Below, piece by piece: positions 1-11,615 of a stretch of 64,000 nt of DNA (position 1 is its first letter; each line of letters starts with the position of its first letter). Below the pieces are notes generated by a model, which was given only the letters and a program-made list of their open reading frames with translations, was not told where the DNA came from and did not search any database. A program made the translations under genes and the position numbers. The DNA lies in NCBI GenBank assembly GCA_039111635.1, contig JBCAQO010000012.1:1054001-1118000 (forward strand), read 5' to 3'. The DNA is from Heterobasidion occidentale (lineage: Eukaryota; Basidiomycota; Agaricomycetes; Russulales; Bondarzewiaceae).

Positions 1-71
1 CGCCTAGCATGTGATGCTTGAACCATCGGATAGACCGGCCCCGAAGGGCCCCGATTGGTCAAGTCATAACA
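1..71 (-). mobile_element. Gypsy LTR end, reverse orientation, cut by window edge
   Basis: These bases match the last 71 bases of the reverse-oriented LTRs at 8426-9048 and 18652-19274, ending in ...GTCAAGTCATAACA, which is the LTR terminus TGTTATGAC read backwards. Base 72 then enters gag sequence of copy 1 in the opposite orientation, so this is the edge of another element of the same family inserted in copy 1. Most of it lies left of the window, so I cannot say whether it is a solo LTR or a full element. Confidence 0.85.
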
Positions 72-176
72 GACGGACCCATCCGTGATACTGATGGTGT
101 CCGAGCACTCTTCAAAGAAGTAGGGGAGGCCAAGGCCAAACAAATGTTGGTGGATCTGGCAGAGGATTTTTCCTGA
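72..176 (+). pseudogene. Gypsy copy 1, 3' tail of gag
   Basis: This aligns with the 3' end of gag in copy 3 (about 21551-21654) and copy 2, ending in the same short C-terminus (...LVDLAEDFS then stop). The rest of gag is displaced by the LTR inserted at 1-71. The spacer to the pol ATG at 254 is also conserved in the other copies. Confidence 0.75.
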
Positions 177-253
177 CCTCTCCTTCACCAGCCGAAGAGA
201 GAGGATCGAGGAAACTTGAGTATGATTCCCTGTCATGTATTCGAGTCGGAGCA

Positions 254-3200
254 ATGAACAGCCACATCATTACTCCCATTCGACTTGACGAGCAACTGAC
301 AACTCAAGGAAGAAGCGCTGGAGCCAGAGCCACCATCGACTCAGCTTGCGAAGGGATTTTGGTAAATGAGAAATGGGTACGAAAACACAACCTTACAACC
401 TATCCTTTAAACTGCCCTATCCGTGTTCGCAACGTCGATGACACCTTCAACAAAGCAGGCCTCATTCAACGAGGCCTAGACGCTAATCTCACCGTCAAGG
501 ATAGATGGGGGAGGACCCACACCGAACGCGTCCAGATGTTCATCACCAATCTAGGGAAAGACGACATGCTCCTAGGAACGGATTGGTTGAAATACCATGG
601 CCCCTCCATCGGGTGGAGGCATCATGAGGTACACTTTGATCAATGCCCCAGAGATTGCCAACAACCATATGGGTTTACCAAGGCAAGGGAAGAGCCTACC
701 AAGAAGGCATGGCTAGCGAAACTACGCGGTGACAAGATTCCTCAGCGGACAAAGCCGCATCTTGTCTCTGAACCAGTAGGACCTCCGTGGACTTGGACTA
801 AAGAACAATGGAGCCAAGTACCCATGAAGGAATGGAAATCTTGGTTCCTCTTCCTGTTGGAGCATAAATCCCGACAGGCCAAGGCTCGGAAATGGCTCGA
901 GGAGCAAGTAACCGAAAGGAAGGAACGCTGGCAGGCTCAGCGAGAGACAACCCAGAGCGAAGCTTCAGAAGAAGTCGCTGAAGAAGCGCAAACACCATTT
1001 GACTCCTCCGCAATGAATAGCGCAGGAGAACCCGTCATCAGGAAGGTAGCTCCAGAACCCTCGGGGTTCGCAAGCTTTGACGAAGACCTGGAGGAAGAAA
1101 TCGACACCACCGACTTGAAGAATCACGTGCCGGCGGAGTATCATTCCTACCTCGACATCTTCAGTGAAAGGCAATCGCAAAGACTCCTCCAACACACGAT
1201 ATGGGACCATGCGATAAATCTCAAGCCGTCTTTCAAACCCCAGGCTCCAAGAATATTTCCCTTGAGCCCGGAAAAACACAACGAGCTAGGGAAATTCATC
1301 AAGGAGCATCTTTCTAGGGGAATGATACGTCGGTCAACAGCACATAGCGTGGCCTCCTTCTTCTTTATAAACAAGAAGGATGGAAAGCTCCGCCCGGTAC
1401 AGGATTATCGCCACCTCAACAAGCACACCATTCGAGATGTTTGCCCCCTACCACTAATCCAAGAATTACTGGATATCATTCGAGGGGCGACGGTATTCTC
1501 GAAGCTCAATGTTCGGTGGGGATATAACAATGTGCGCATCAAAGAAGGGGACGAATCGAAAGCAGCCTTTGTAACACCCTTGGGGCTCTTTGAACCTACA
1601 GTGATGTTCTTTGGGCTCTGCAATTCCCCAGGGACCTTCCAGGCCATGATGAACATGATCTTTCAAGAGCTCATCTTGGCCCGGAAAATTGCGGTATACA
1701 TGGACGACATTCTCATCTTCACAAAAACCACAGCAGAACACATCGTGATTGTTCGACGAGTCCTCCAAATCCTACACGACAATGATCTTTACCTCAAACC
1801 AGAGAAATGCAAGTTCCACAAGGAAAAGCTAAACTACTTGGGGTACACGATTTCAAAGGACCATGTCGCTATGGAAGATTCGAAGATTGAAGCCATCCAG
1901 GAATGGCCCATCCTGCGCACAGTCCGTAACATCCGCTCTTTCTTAGGCCTAGGGAACTTTTACCGGCGATTCATTGACAAGTTCTCCTTAATTGCCTAAC
2001 CCTTGCACAACCTTACCAAGAAAGACACGAGATGGGACTGGACCACGGAGTGCCAACAGGTGTTTGACCAATTAAAGAAAGCTTTCACCGGTCAACCTGT
2101 CCTATTATACCCTGACCCGATGCGACCCTACCGGCTCGTCACCAACGCTTCCCTCGCTGCATACGGTGCAGTCCTCTTACAGGAAGGACCTGATAACGAC
2201 TGGCACCCCGTCGCCTTCCTCTTGGGATTGTTTTCACCGCCCGAACGGAATTATGACGTGCATGATCGTGAACTCCTTGCCATCATCAAAGTGCTGGAAC
2301 ACTGGAAACACTACCTTGAAGGCGCTAGACATCCCTTGGAGATCTGGACGGACCACAACAACCTGGAACACTTTCAGACAGCACGCGACCTCTCAAGGCG
2401 ACAAGCGCGCTGGAGTCTGTTTTTGTCTCGATTTGACTTCCAGCTCAGTTACAAGGCTGGAACTACTAATCATGCCAATGCCCTGTCCAGGCGTCCAGAC
2501 CTTAGTGAGGGGGTGGAATCTGATAACAAAGCACAGACTCTGCTCCCGTCCAAACTTTTCACCAAGTCCAGTGAAACCCTGGTAGAACCAAGTGAAGGCA
2601 TACATGTCAAAGCAACGGAACTCATATCCTTGGACATCCTCTCCCTTATTCAACACTCGCGCTCAGAACATGATTTGCTAGTTGATGTCGCCCTCAAGAA
2701 ATTGTTGGAAAAAGGACCAAAGGCGATGAAGGGTGACCTAGGAAAGTGGACACATGAAGATGGCATCACAAGACACGACAGCTATATATGTGTTCCAAGG
2801 GACAACCTCCTCCGACGAATGATTGTCAGAACGCACCACAACACTATGGCTACAGGACACCCAGGTCGAGCAAAGACCTTAGAATTGGTACAGCGCCATT
2901 ACTGGTGGTCAAGCATGACCAAATTCGTCCACCAGTATGTGGATGGATGCACGGTCTGCCAGTCCACCAAGAACCTGCCCCACAGGACCCATCCACCGAT
3001 CCAACCATTGGAGACCACAAACGTCCCTTGGTGTTTCATCTCCACCGACTTCGTAACAGACCTCCCGGAAAGCAAAGGCTACGATTTGATAAACGTGGTG
3101 GTTGACCAAGGCCTGTCTAAAGGAATAGTCATAACTCCGTGCAAAAAGACAATCACGGCCGAAGAGACCACAACACTTTTCCAGGACAATGTGTTCAAAC

Positions 3201-4108
3201 GATACGGTCTGCCGACCAAGGTGGTGTCCGATAGAGGCCCCCAATTTGCAGCAAAGTTCACAAGAGAACTATGGAAAGGAATGGGAATCACCCCTGCCCT
3301 CAGCACAGCGTATCACCCCCAGACAGACGGAGAAACAGAACAGGTTAACCAAGAGATCAAGCAATTCCTGTGTGTATTCTGCAATTACCATCAAGACAAT
3401 TGGGTAGACTTGTTACCTTGCGCAGAATGCTCCCATAATACCCGAAGACACTCCGCCACAGGGAAATTGCCGTTTGAGATCCTCTATGGGTTCAATCCGC
3501 CATACTCGGTCGACTCGGCTTTGGAGACCAAGGTACCTGCAGTAACTGAACGTTTGCAGCTAATCAAGGAAGTCTAAGAAGATGCGGCTGCAAGTTTACA
3601 AATAGCAGCGCAACACGCCAAGGACCGGGATCAGCACAGGAAACTTCCGCAGTGGGAAATAGGAACCCAAGTTTGGTTAGAGGGAACCCACATTCGGACG
3701 ACTCATCCAAAATTCAAGCTGGCACCTAGGCGGTATGGTCCTTTCCAAGTGACCGAAAGAATCGGTCCTCTGGCTTATCGGCTGAAAATACCTGAAACAT
3801 GGAAGATACATCCGGTATTTCATGCCACCGTGCTCACCAAATATCAGGAGACAGAGGCCCATGGAAGGAACTTCCCCAGACCTGCCCCAGAAATCTTGAA
3901 TGAAGAAGAGCACTATGAAGTGGAGGCTGTTCTGGATTCAAGATGCCAGGGATGAGGAACCAAATACCTTGTCAAGTGGGTCGGATACTCTGAGGCCGAT
4001 AACACCTGGGAACCCTTTGCCCTCCTCAAGGATATGGCCAACGAGGTGCTTTGTGAATTTCACGAAAGCTACCCAGACAAGCCCCAACCTGCGGCGATTA
4101 AGCTTTAG
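254..4108 (+). pseudogene. Gypsy copy 1 pol (PR-RT-RNaseH-IN-chromodomain), inactivated
   Basis: Polyprotein of a chromodomain Ty3/Gypsy element. In order it has an aspartic protease (IDSACEG), reverse transcriptase with YMDD, RNase H, an integrase HHCC finger and DDE core (STDF, SDRGPQF, TDGETE) and a C-terminal chromodomain (TKYLVKWVGYSEADNTWEPF, after 3955). Three in-frame stops interrupt it: TAA at 1997-1999, TAA at 3575-3577 and TGA at 3953-3955. All three sit where copy 2 or 3 has a sense codon that differs by C-to-T or G-to-A changes. Two catalytic Asp are also lost: the RT motif reads SKLN instead of SKLD, and RNase H reads TNAS instead of TDAS. There is no frameshift. It is dead, and its decay is by base substitution. 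Confidence 0.92.
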
Positions 4109-4168
4109 AAAGGTATAAAAGAGGAGATGTCTCTCCCCCTTTAAAGCAACCATCCTCCCCCCTAGTAC

Positions 4169-5527
4169 ATGTCCAACCATTCCTCTCTTGATTACCCCCC
4201 TGGACGCGCCATGCTCATCGATGAAGGAACTACCTCATCACCATCAAGGAACCCCTCGCCGGACATCATCTTGGCCGTTGCCAACCCCACCACTGGACGT
4301 CCTGGCCGAAGCAGCCGTCCAACAACTCCGGAGGGAGTTTCCATACCAATCACCACCGAGGGTCGAACGGAATTACGAGCCTCACCCTGGGCTGAGGGAG
4401 CTCATGATGAGCACGATGAGGGACGCCAAGAAGAAGGAAGACCTGCTCCGTCAACGCCTCTGTGACCGATGGCAGCGTTGGCTCAAGGAGACGCAAGGCA
4501 GGAAACAAGAAGCGGAAGAGGACCAAGAAACCCTACGGATCTGGCACCGCCTACAGTTGCTGAAACAGACATACCGGAACCAGCAACGACTAGTGCATCG
4601 GCTGCCAGGACCAGAGGATCCTCTGCCAGTGGTAGAAATCTGCACCCCCGAGAATTGGAAGGATTAGGAGATGCGCTGCTCTAGCACATCACCATCTTGG
4701 CGGTAATTCAGATGGCCACAGTGTTAGCCTTGCAAAGGCTCGCTAACTTCTTCACAGGGCAATCAGGGAGCGAGAGCAACAATATACCCCGACGCCTTGC
4801 TGACGCAAGCGACCAGGTCAGGCTTTTGGCCTATGCAGATGATCATCAAGCCGCCTCCTGGTATGCCCGAGGAAATAATGGGGCGTATGCCCTACTCATC
4901 CACCCTGACGAGTTCTCCTCCTTCATCAATCTGGAGCTCCTACCTGCCCTCATCTCAGATACCGACGCAGTACACTCCTCTCACGCCCGCCCCATTCAGA
5001 TTGATCCATTCCGCGTCCAACCATGGAGCGACGAAACCAGTGGAGCGATACCAGCTACAAGTAGCCGAGACGCGACCACCCAGACAGAATACGTCTGGAC
5101 CACAGTACAGTGACAGGCACAAAGGGATCAAGAGACCCTTCCTCCCGCATCGACAGGACAATCCACCGGGCAGGATGCTGGAGGCAGCAATGAGGAGCAC
5201 CCTCCGAGGTACAGGAGGAACGAGAGGTGAGGGGGCCAGAGGACGAGGACAACCCCCCAACCCAGGCGAGACAGTCCTCGAAGAACTTGACCAAGAGATT
5301 TGCCGACTCCAAACCGTCCTCAAGATAATCGACCTGAAGGAACGCATACTCGCGTTAGTAGAAGACCTCCAATCCGCCAGTGCCTGACTCAGCAAACTAC
5401 TGCCTGGACTCAAGCAGAACTAGATGCATGGGACGAGGTCGAAGATGGGAACTACGACGACATTGACCCCTACTACAGGCCAGACAAAGGATATGGGGAT
5501 TATGGGGACATTGGCGGAGGATACTAG
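4169..5527 (+). pseudogene. Gypsy copy 1 ORF3 region (unknown function, overlapping frames)
   Basis: Follows pol after about 60 bp and is conserved in all three copies. Frame B starts at ATG 4169 (MSNHSSLDY...), stops at 4465, and is open again over 4697-5113 and 5300-5527, ending in an acidic, Tyr/Gly-rich tail (YGDYGDIGGGY). The overlapping frame A/C is open over 4188-4667 (coiled-coil-like, rich in Lys/Arg/Glu/Leu) and 4797-5387 (Leu heptad pattern around LEELDQEI and LVEDLQSA). I recognise no domain. It lies where some retroelements carry an extra gene, but nothing here resembles an envelope: there is no signal peptide and no membrane segment. Confidence 0.6.
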
Positions 5528-7054
5528 ACAAGGGAGTTGAGGAACCCCTTGCCGCTAAACGGTGACAGAGAGGAAAGGACCCTCCGCACCACAGGTACTG
5601 GTCTCACGCACAGGACACCAGAACGAACGTCCTGCATGACGTTAAACTGTGAAAAGATAAGAAGGCAGGGGAAGTACCTGACCATTTGCGTTTCAACCCT
5701 CCGGTCTCAAGACAGGACAAGCATCTAACACTCTCATTGTCAAGAGGTATTCTGACAAGCAAATCGGGTGTCCCGCTTGGATCCCCAGTTTTACAGGACC
5801 CTTTCCGCATTAGGAAGTCCTTAGAATTCAACATAACCTTGGTACTGGTATGCCGGCTTTTTGGTCCCGTGGCAAGACCGAAGAGCTATGAATAATGCAA
5901 GAATCTTGGTGGGAAATTGTATTGCATGTTCACCATTGGGGAACGGTGGATCATACCTCACTGTCAAGGTCTGACAGGTGTCTTGGACGTCCCACTTTGG
6001 ATCTCCAGTTTTACAGGGTCGTTTCTGCATTAGGGGGCCCTATCAAGATGCAGGTACATAGTGGTCGCACTCCACTAGTAGCCAAAACGGACAAATTACA
6101 TCCGCAACGATGTAAAACTACAAAAGGCTTGGTCCGCAATGACAATAAACTAGTTACCGTCCGGAACGACATTAAAGCTACCAAGACCCTCGGAGTGTGG
6201 TTGCATTCTGGCAGACGGTGGAAGGGAGGGCCTCCACCGTTGCAGAACCCTGCCGACTAGGTCAAGGCACTTCCATATTCCATACGCCCTACAGTAAAAG
6301 AATATGGGGTTGACACGGTTCAATTCCGTGCAAGGGGTTTGGGGACATGGAGCGGGTTGTCAGTCATCCGACGAGACCATGACTACTCCATGGCGCTCCC
6401 ATTCTACCCTTGAAGTCCGAAGCAAGGATTCCGCTTCAAGGGCCAGTCAAGAGGCAACTGGGATCGTGCCTCATGTTTCAAGCGTCCTCCATGACGGTAA
6501 ACTGGGATTGCCCTTTCCTTTACAGGGCCATGAGCAGTGTCCAAACATGAGATATGTTTTGGCATTGCTGCGTCCGCAAAGACGTTAAACTACCACTCCT
6601 TTCAGCATAGGAGATGTGGGTGGTGACTTTGGAAAGTCATCACCTAGTCCGCAATGACGATAAACTATTATCCTTTGCTCTAGGGATCATATTGGAGCTG
6701 AAATTACCACTTTCAGCTGAAATAGTCCGCAATGACGATAAACTATTATCCCTTGCTCTAGGGATCATATTGGAGCTGAAATTACCGCTTTCAGCTACAA
6801 TAGTCCGAAATGACCTTAAACTACCCTCACCCCGGAGGACTAAATCTATCAAGGCTCAGGAGGTTCAAGCCAGGCGATAGCGGACGTCCACAATGACTAT
6901 AAACTACGGCCGTCCTTCATGAAGATAAACTGAGCTGCCCTTCATCTATAGGGCCATGTGAGTTGTGTCAAAATAGGCTCTAAAGTCTATTCTGGCAACT
7001 CTATAAGTTATCTGGTTTGATATAGTATAAACTGTCACCATCCTTCCTCAATGG
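5528..7054 (+). repeat. Copy 1 motif/stem-loop array, left part
   Basis: Noncoding 3' part of the element. A roughly 20-base motif, GTCCGCAAYGAYNNTAAACTA with variants such as GTCCTTCATGA..TAAACTG, recurs between about 5630 and 6940. The spacers are often inverted repeats: for example CCCTTGAAG...CTTCAAGGG near 6410-6445, and a GTGACTT/AAAGTCATCAC arm pair near 6618-6643. The same arrangement is found in copies 2 and 3. The array is interrupted at 7060 by a solo LTR. Confidence 0.7.
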
Positions 7055-7892
7055 GAACCTGTTAGGTCGGAGACCTATCACGTGCACCGATGCACGAAGG
7101 GGTCCCTAGGCTAAACCTCCACTGGTTTGTATAGTCGTAGACTCCAATGGATGAAGACGATGGATCGTCTTTGGGCTCTTTCGAGGAACTCGGGGTCGCT
7201 GTCGGCTTTGTCCTCGAAGAGATTGAGAAGGTGATCTTCGAGGTCTTCTCGATGATGAGGAGGAACCGGACGATCTTCTCCTGTCCAACAGATGACACGA
7301 GGGGGTGTCCAACTGAGAACGCGGAAGGCGGCTAACCCGGTATAGAAGCGGATGAGTAGAGGGAGGGGAGGGAAGGGAGACGAGTCCAGTGCTTCGTCAG
7401 ACCGTGCAAAGAGTTTCTCAGATCTGACAGAGATCACGAAGCATGGGCTAGGAAGGTAGCCAGACGCCGGGTGCAGTGCAGAGATCGAGTGTATTACAGG
7501 TGAACGAGCTGAGCTTCTTAGAAGCTCATCTCGGCTATTTACATAAAGAAGTGTCTAGGGCAGGATCAAGATCTGGTCCGTGCGCTTCTTAGGTACCGAA
7601 GTCAACGATCGAGATCCGTAAGCTAGAATGCCTCATTGAACTGCCATGTAACCAAATATAGTAATCAGATCACTAATGTCCATCCACATCTTCGATCGAT
7701 CAGGAACCAGGAACTGGGTCAGGAACTAATGTCCACATCAAGAATCAGGAACCAGAAGTCAGTTTCATGCGTTAGCATGTAAATGGTAAGGAGTCATGGA
7801 AAGCGGTCCGAGTCTGCAACAAGTCCAAAGCACTTGACCAGCCCATCCACTCATGTGCGAAGCACGTGTTAGGACGCGGTCCTAACAGAACC
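7055..7892 (-). mobile_element. 828-bp solo LTR of a second family with 5-bp target duplication
   Basis: The LTR spans 7060-7887 and runs TGTTAGGTC...GTCCTAACA. It is bounded by a direct GAACC at 7055-7059 and 7888-7892. Copy 3 lacks the insertion and has one GAACC-like site at this place, so insertion is certain. Its orientation is judged from a TATA-like ATGTAAATAG on the minus strand and from the homologous plus-strand copy near 30533. The right end holds a perfect 9-bp palindrome (TGTTAGGAC-gcg-GTCCTAACA, 7867-7887). Short open frames inside are not convincing genes. I cannot say whether the parent was Copia or Gypsy. Confidence 0.9.
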
Positions 7893-8425
7893 CTGTCAAG
7901 AAGGAGGAACTGGTCTACGGCCCTATGCGCATCACCGATGAATGTTCCGGCATGCAGAAAAGCCTGCTGTCTTGTTTACAGGTACTCCTATGTTGGAAGA
8001 TGGATAGGTCCACAACGACCTTTGTTTAAACTAGCAGGGCAGTCCGCAACGACTTGTGTATAAACTAGCCTCAGTCCGCAAAGACTTAAGGATAAACTAG
8101 CAGACATCCGCAAAGACGCAAAACTACAGACATCCGGCACGACATTAAACTACCAGGACATACCTTACGCTGACCCCGCAATAAGTACCGTCAACGTGGA
8201 TACCCAGGTCTACTCAAGAGACCTTGGGAGTTCAAAGTCTATTCTTCAAAATCCTTACCTCATGCTCAATATGTGGAGTGCGGCTGCATGCTCACTCCCA
8301 TGTGACAAACAAACTCTGGACGAACACTCAATCTCTAACCAGGACGGGCCACCGTATGGGGCTGACAGAGTTAGGGATCTTCAAAGGGGTCTTGCTAGAT
8401 TCAAAACAAGTTGAGAACTGCTCAC
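7893..8425 (+). repeat. Copy 1 motif/stem-loop array, right part, up to copy 2 insertion
   Basis: Continues the noncoding part of copy 1 after the solo LTR. Five more TCCGCAA...TAAACTA motifs lie between about 8010 and 8152. The last five bases (CTCAC, 8421-8425) are the left target-site duplication of copy 2. The sequence resumes at 19275. Confidence 0.75.
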
Positions 8426-9048
8426 TGTTACGAACTGCTCGTTCAGTAACCCAAGAGTAACAGGTTCTTCCCTAGGTCGCACGATGGACTGAGTGGTGGG
8501 CGAAGTCTCGACTGTATCAGGCGATGATACAGGAGGGAATAATAGTTGGCTCTAAGAATCCTGTATGCGTAGATACAGGGGGAACGAAGAGGTTCGTATT
8601 CGTAGATACAAATGAACGAAGAGAATAGACTGAAGATCCTCAGCCTATTCTATGGGCCTTATATACTGTATGGGGTATAGGGTAAGAGTCCGTGTGCTTC
8701 TCCAGGTTTCCATCCTAGGAGAGCTGTGGCCACCGTCTTTCTCATCCGGCGCCTACTCTTGTACTTCTCTAGTCGCACTGATCCATCATGGTGCGACGAG
8801 GTGCTTACCCGTAAGCCCTAAGCCCATGACATGTGAATACGCCTCTTCATTACTGTGTGAACTCTGTGAGCCTCGTGTCCCTCTCATATAGCCTTTACCG
8901 ATGTCTTGAAGAACCATCGGTATTGTCGGCTCCTAAGGACATGCCAAATACCTTGGTGTACGCTCCGTAGTGGAGCCGCCTAGCATGTGATGCTTGATCC
9001 ATCGGTTAGACACGGCCTCGAAGGGCCCCGATCGGTCAAGTCATAACA
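8426..9048 (-). repeat. 3' LTR of copy 2
   Basis: 623 bp, near-identical to 18652-19274. On the element strand it begins TGTTATGACTTGACC and ends GCAGTTCGTAACA. It contains a TATA box (GTATATAAGG on the minus strand) and, about 30 bases downstream, the putative RNA start AGTCTATTCT. It is about 35 bp longer than the LTRs of copy 3 because of an insert holding a repeated GTATCTACG. Confidence 0.93.
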
Positions 9049-9063
9049 TTACCCCCTTTCTAG
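9049..9063 (-). other. Polypurine tract of copy 2
   Basis: On the minus strand the bases next to the 3' LTR read CTAGAAAGGGGGTAA, a purine-rich tract at the expected plus-strand priming position. The identical tract borders the 3' LTR of copy 3 at 29561-29575. Confidence 0.85.
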
Positions 9064-9510
9064 GTCCCAACTCCTGAGGGGACTACTCGCTTGAGCAGAA
9101 ACGAGCTTCATCGTCATTCCACGGACAATTGCTTTGTGGTCGTCAAAATAGATTGGGATGCGTCTTCCCAATATCGCTTCGTTTTCTGGGGCGAAGACCG
9201 ACCTACGTCGTTTACAACGCCTAGGAGTTTTCCGTCTCCGTTGAGCTGTTTGATTCAGGTTCCTAGCAACATCAGCCACAATATTGCGTCGCCTTCGGTG
9301 TTCTTCCTTCACCGCACTGTTTTGTTGCGAGTACACTCCTAGAGTCAATAGGCAGCTGCTCGAAACCAGGTGCCCCCTGGTGCCTTTGTTAAACCGGTTT
9401 CCAGTCCGGTGACGATGCAGAAAGGTGTTGTGCGAATGATTATAGGATGAAATAGAAACTCGTCTGTGGATGGGTGTGTGTCGTTCTTCTTCCAAAGTGC
9501 CGAAGGCCAT
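9049..9510 (-). CDS. Short basic ORF (ORF4) next to 3' LTR of copy 2
   Basis: An open frame of 153 codons ending exactly at the polypurine tract (...SWDLERG, stop). It is very rich in Arg, Lys and His, with a cluster like a nuclear-localisation signal (KTPRRCKRRR) and the segment GRRIPIYFDDHKAIVRG. Copy 3 keeps the same C-terminal reading (RRCKRRRS, GRRIPIYFDDQKAIVRG) but with a stop in the middle and an upstream frame break. The N-terminal part is less conserved in frame. Product and function are unknown; a nucleic-acid-binding role would be guesswork from charge alone. It could also be a chance frame over a conserved noncoding end. Confidence 0.4.
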   Translation of the reverse strand: MAFGTLEEERHTPIHRRVSISSYNHSHNTFLHRHRTGNRFNKGTRGHLVSSSCLLTLGVYSQQNSAVKEEHRRRRNIVADVARNLNQTAQRRRKTPRRCKRRRSVFAPENEAILGRRIPIYFDDHKAIVRGMTMKLVSAQASSPLRSWDLERG

Positions 9511-9600
9511 GTCTCAGTGTTTCCAGGATAGATCTTCATCTCCTTGATCTCCGGTATCGAGGGGGACTCCAGGTGTGTGGGTTGATCGCTTTACTAAGGC

Positions 9601-11570
9601 TTAGGCCCACCAACCTATCAAGAATAGATTTTTCTTGACTTGTTTTGAGTCCGGCAAGACCCCTTTGAAGATCCCTAACTCTGTCAGCCCCATACGGTGG
9701 CCCGTCCTGGTTAGAGATTGAGTGTTCGTCCAGAGTTTGTTTTTCACTAAGGGTATTGGACACGAGGTAAGGACTTTGAAGAATAGACTTTGAACCCCAT
9801 GGTCTCTTGAATAGACCATGGTATCCACCTTGACAGTAATTATGCGGGGTCAGCGTAAGGTATGTCCTGGTAGTTTAACGTCGTGCCAGACGTCCGTAGT
9901 TTTGCGTCTTTGCGGACGTACGCTAGTTTATCCTTAAGTCGTTGCGGACTGAGGCTAGTTTATACATAAGTCGTTGCGGACTGCCCTACTAGTTTATGCC
10001 AAGGTCGTTGCGGACCTATCCATCTCCCAACGTAGGAGTACCTGTAAACAAGACAGCAGGCGTTTCTGCACGCCGGAACATCCATCGGTGATGTGCATAG
10101 GGCCATAGACCAGTTCCTCCTTCTTGACAGGGTTCCCATTGAGGAAAAGATGGTGACGGTTTATACTATATCAAACCGGATAACTTCTAGAGTTGCGAGA
10201 ATAGACGTGAAGGTCTATTTTGACACGACTCACATGGCCCTGTAGACAGAAGGGCAGCTCAGTTTATCGTCATGAAGGACGGCAACTAGTTTATAGTCAT
10301 GAAGGACGTCCGCTATCGCCTGGCTTGAACCTCCCGAGCCTCGATAGATTTAATCCTCCGGGGTGAGGGTAGTTTAAGGTCATTTCGGACTAGTTGATGG
10401 TCAAGGTCGTGACCATCAACCACGACTCCTATCCTTGAAGGAGTAAGTAGTTTATCGTCGTTGCGGACTAGATCAACATCGTGGTGTCAACAACGATGTC
10501 AATCGACATCTCCTATGCTGAAAGGAGTAGTAGTTTAACGTCTTTGCGGACGCAGCAATGCCAAAACATATCTCATGTTTGGACACTGCTCATGACCCTG
10601 TAATGAAAGGGTAGTCCCAGTTTAACGCCATGGAGGGCGTCCGTAGTTTATCGTCGTTGCGGACATCCCGTAGTTTTACATCTTTGCGGATGTAGCAACA
10701 CGAGGCACGGTCCCAGTTGCCTCTTGACTGGCCCTTGAAGCGGAATCCTTGCTTCGGACTTCAAGGGTAGAATGGGCGCGCCATGGAGTAGTCGTGGCCT
10801 TGTCGGAAGGCTGGCAACCCGCTCCCTGTCCCCAAACCCCTCGCACGGAATTGAACCGTGTCGACCCCATATTCTTTTACTGTAGGGCGTATGGAATATG
10901 GAAGCGCCTCGACCTAGTCGGCAGGGTTCTGCAACGGTGGAGGCCCTCACTTCCACCGTCTGCCAGAATACAACCACGCTCTGAGGGTCTTGGTAGCTTT
11001 AGCGTCGTTCCGGACGGTAACTAGTTTATAGTCATTGCGGACCAAGCCTTTCGTAGTTTTACATCGTTGCGGATGTATTTTCTCCGTTTTGGGTACTAAT
11101 GGAGTGCGGCCATCAGTTCCTGCATCGCAGATAGGGTTCCCTAATGCGGAAAAAACCCTGTAAAACCGGAGATCCAAAGTGGGACGTCCAAGACACCTGT
11201 CAGACCTTGACAGCGAGGTTGATCCACCGTTCCCCAACGGCGGGTATGCAACACGATTTCCCACCAATATTCATGCATCATTCATGTACCAGTACCAAGG
11301 TTATGTTGTGAATCCTAAGGGCCTCCTAATGCGGAAAGGGCCCTGTAAAACTGGGGATCCAAGCGGACACCCGATTCGCTTGTCAGAATACCTCTTGACA
11401 ACGAGAGTGTTGAATGCTTGTCCTTCATCTTGAGACCGGAGGGCTGCAATACGAAATGGTCAGGTACTTCCCCTGCCTTCTTATCTTTTCACAGTTTAAC
11501 GTCATGCAGGACGTTCGTTCCGGCGTCCTGTGCGTGAAACCGATACCTGTGGTGCGGAGGGTCCTTTCCT
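9601..11570 (-). repeat. Copy 2 motif/stem-loop array
   Basis: Between ORF4 and ORF3 on the minus strand. The reverse complement of the motif (TAGTTTAnnRTCRTTGCGGAC) recurs many times, for example near 9950, 9980, 10450, 10650 and 11030, with stem-loop spacers such as the pair around GATCAACATCGT / ACGATGTCAATC at about 10471-10507. A T-arm-like hairpin, CACGG-loop-CCGTG, is at 10844-10860. A short frame of about 75 codons (9601-9828) recurs in the other copies but is poorly conserved in frame. Confidence 0.75.
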
Positions 11571-11615
11571 CTCCGTCACCTTGTTTGTCGACAAGGGGTT
11601 CCTCGACTCCCTCGT

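Noticed and set aside
2166..2585. Secondary frames inside pol of all copies, for example 139 codons here
   Set aside because: They are shifted readings of RNase H/integrase sequence and carry no independent motif.
4169..5527. ORF3 as a retroviral envelope gene
   Set aside because: No signal peptide, membrane segment, Cys pattern or furin-like site in any of the frames.
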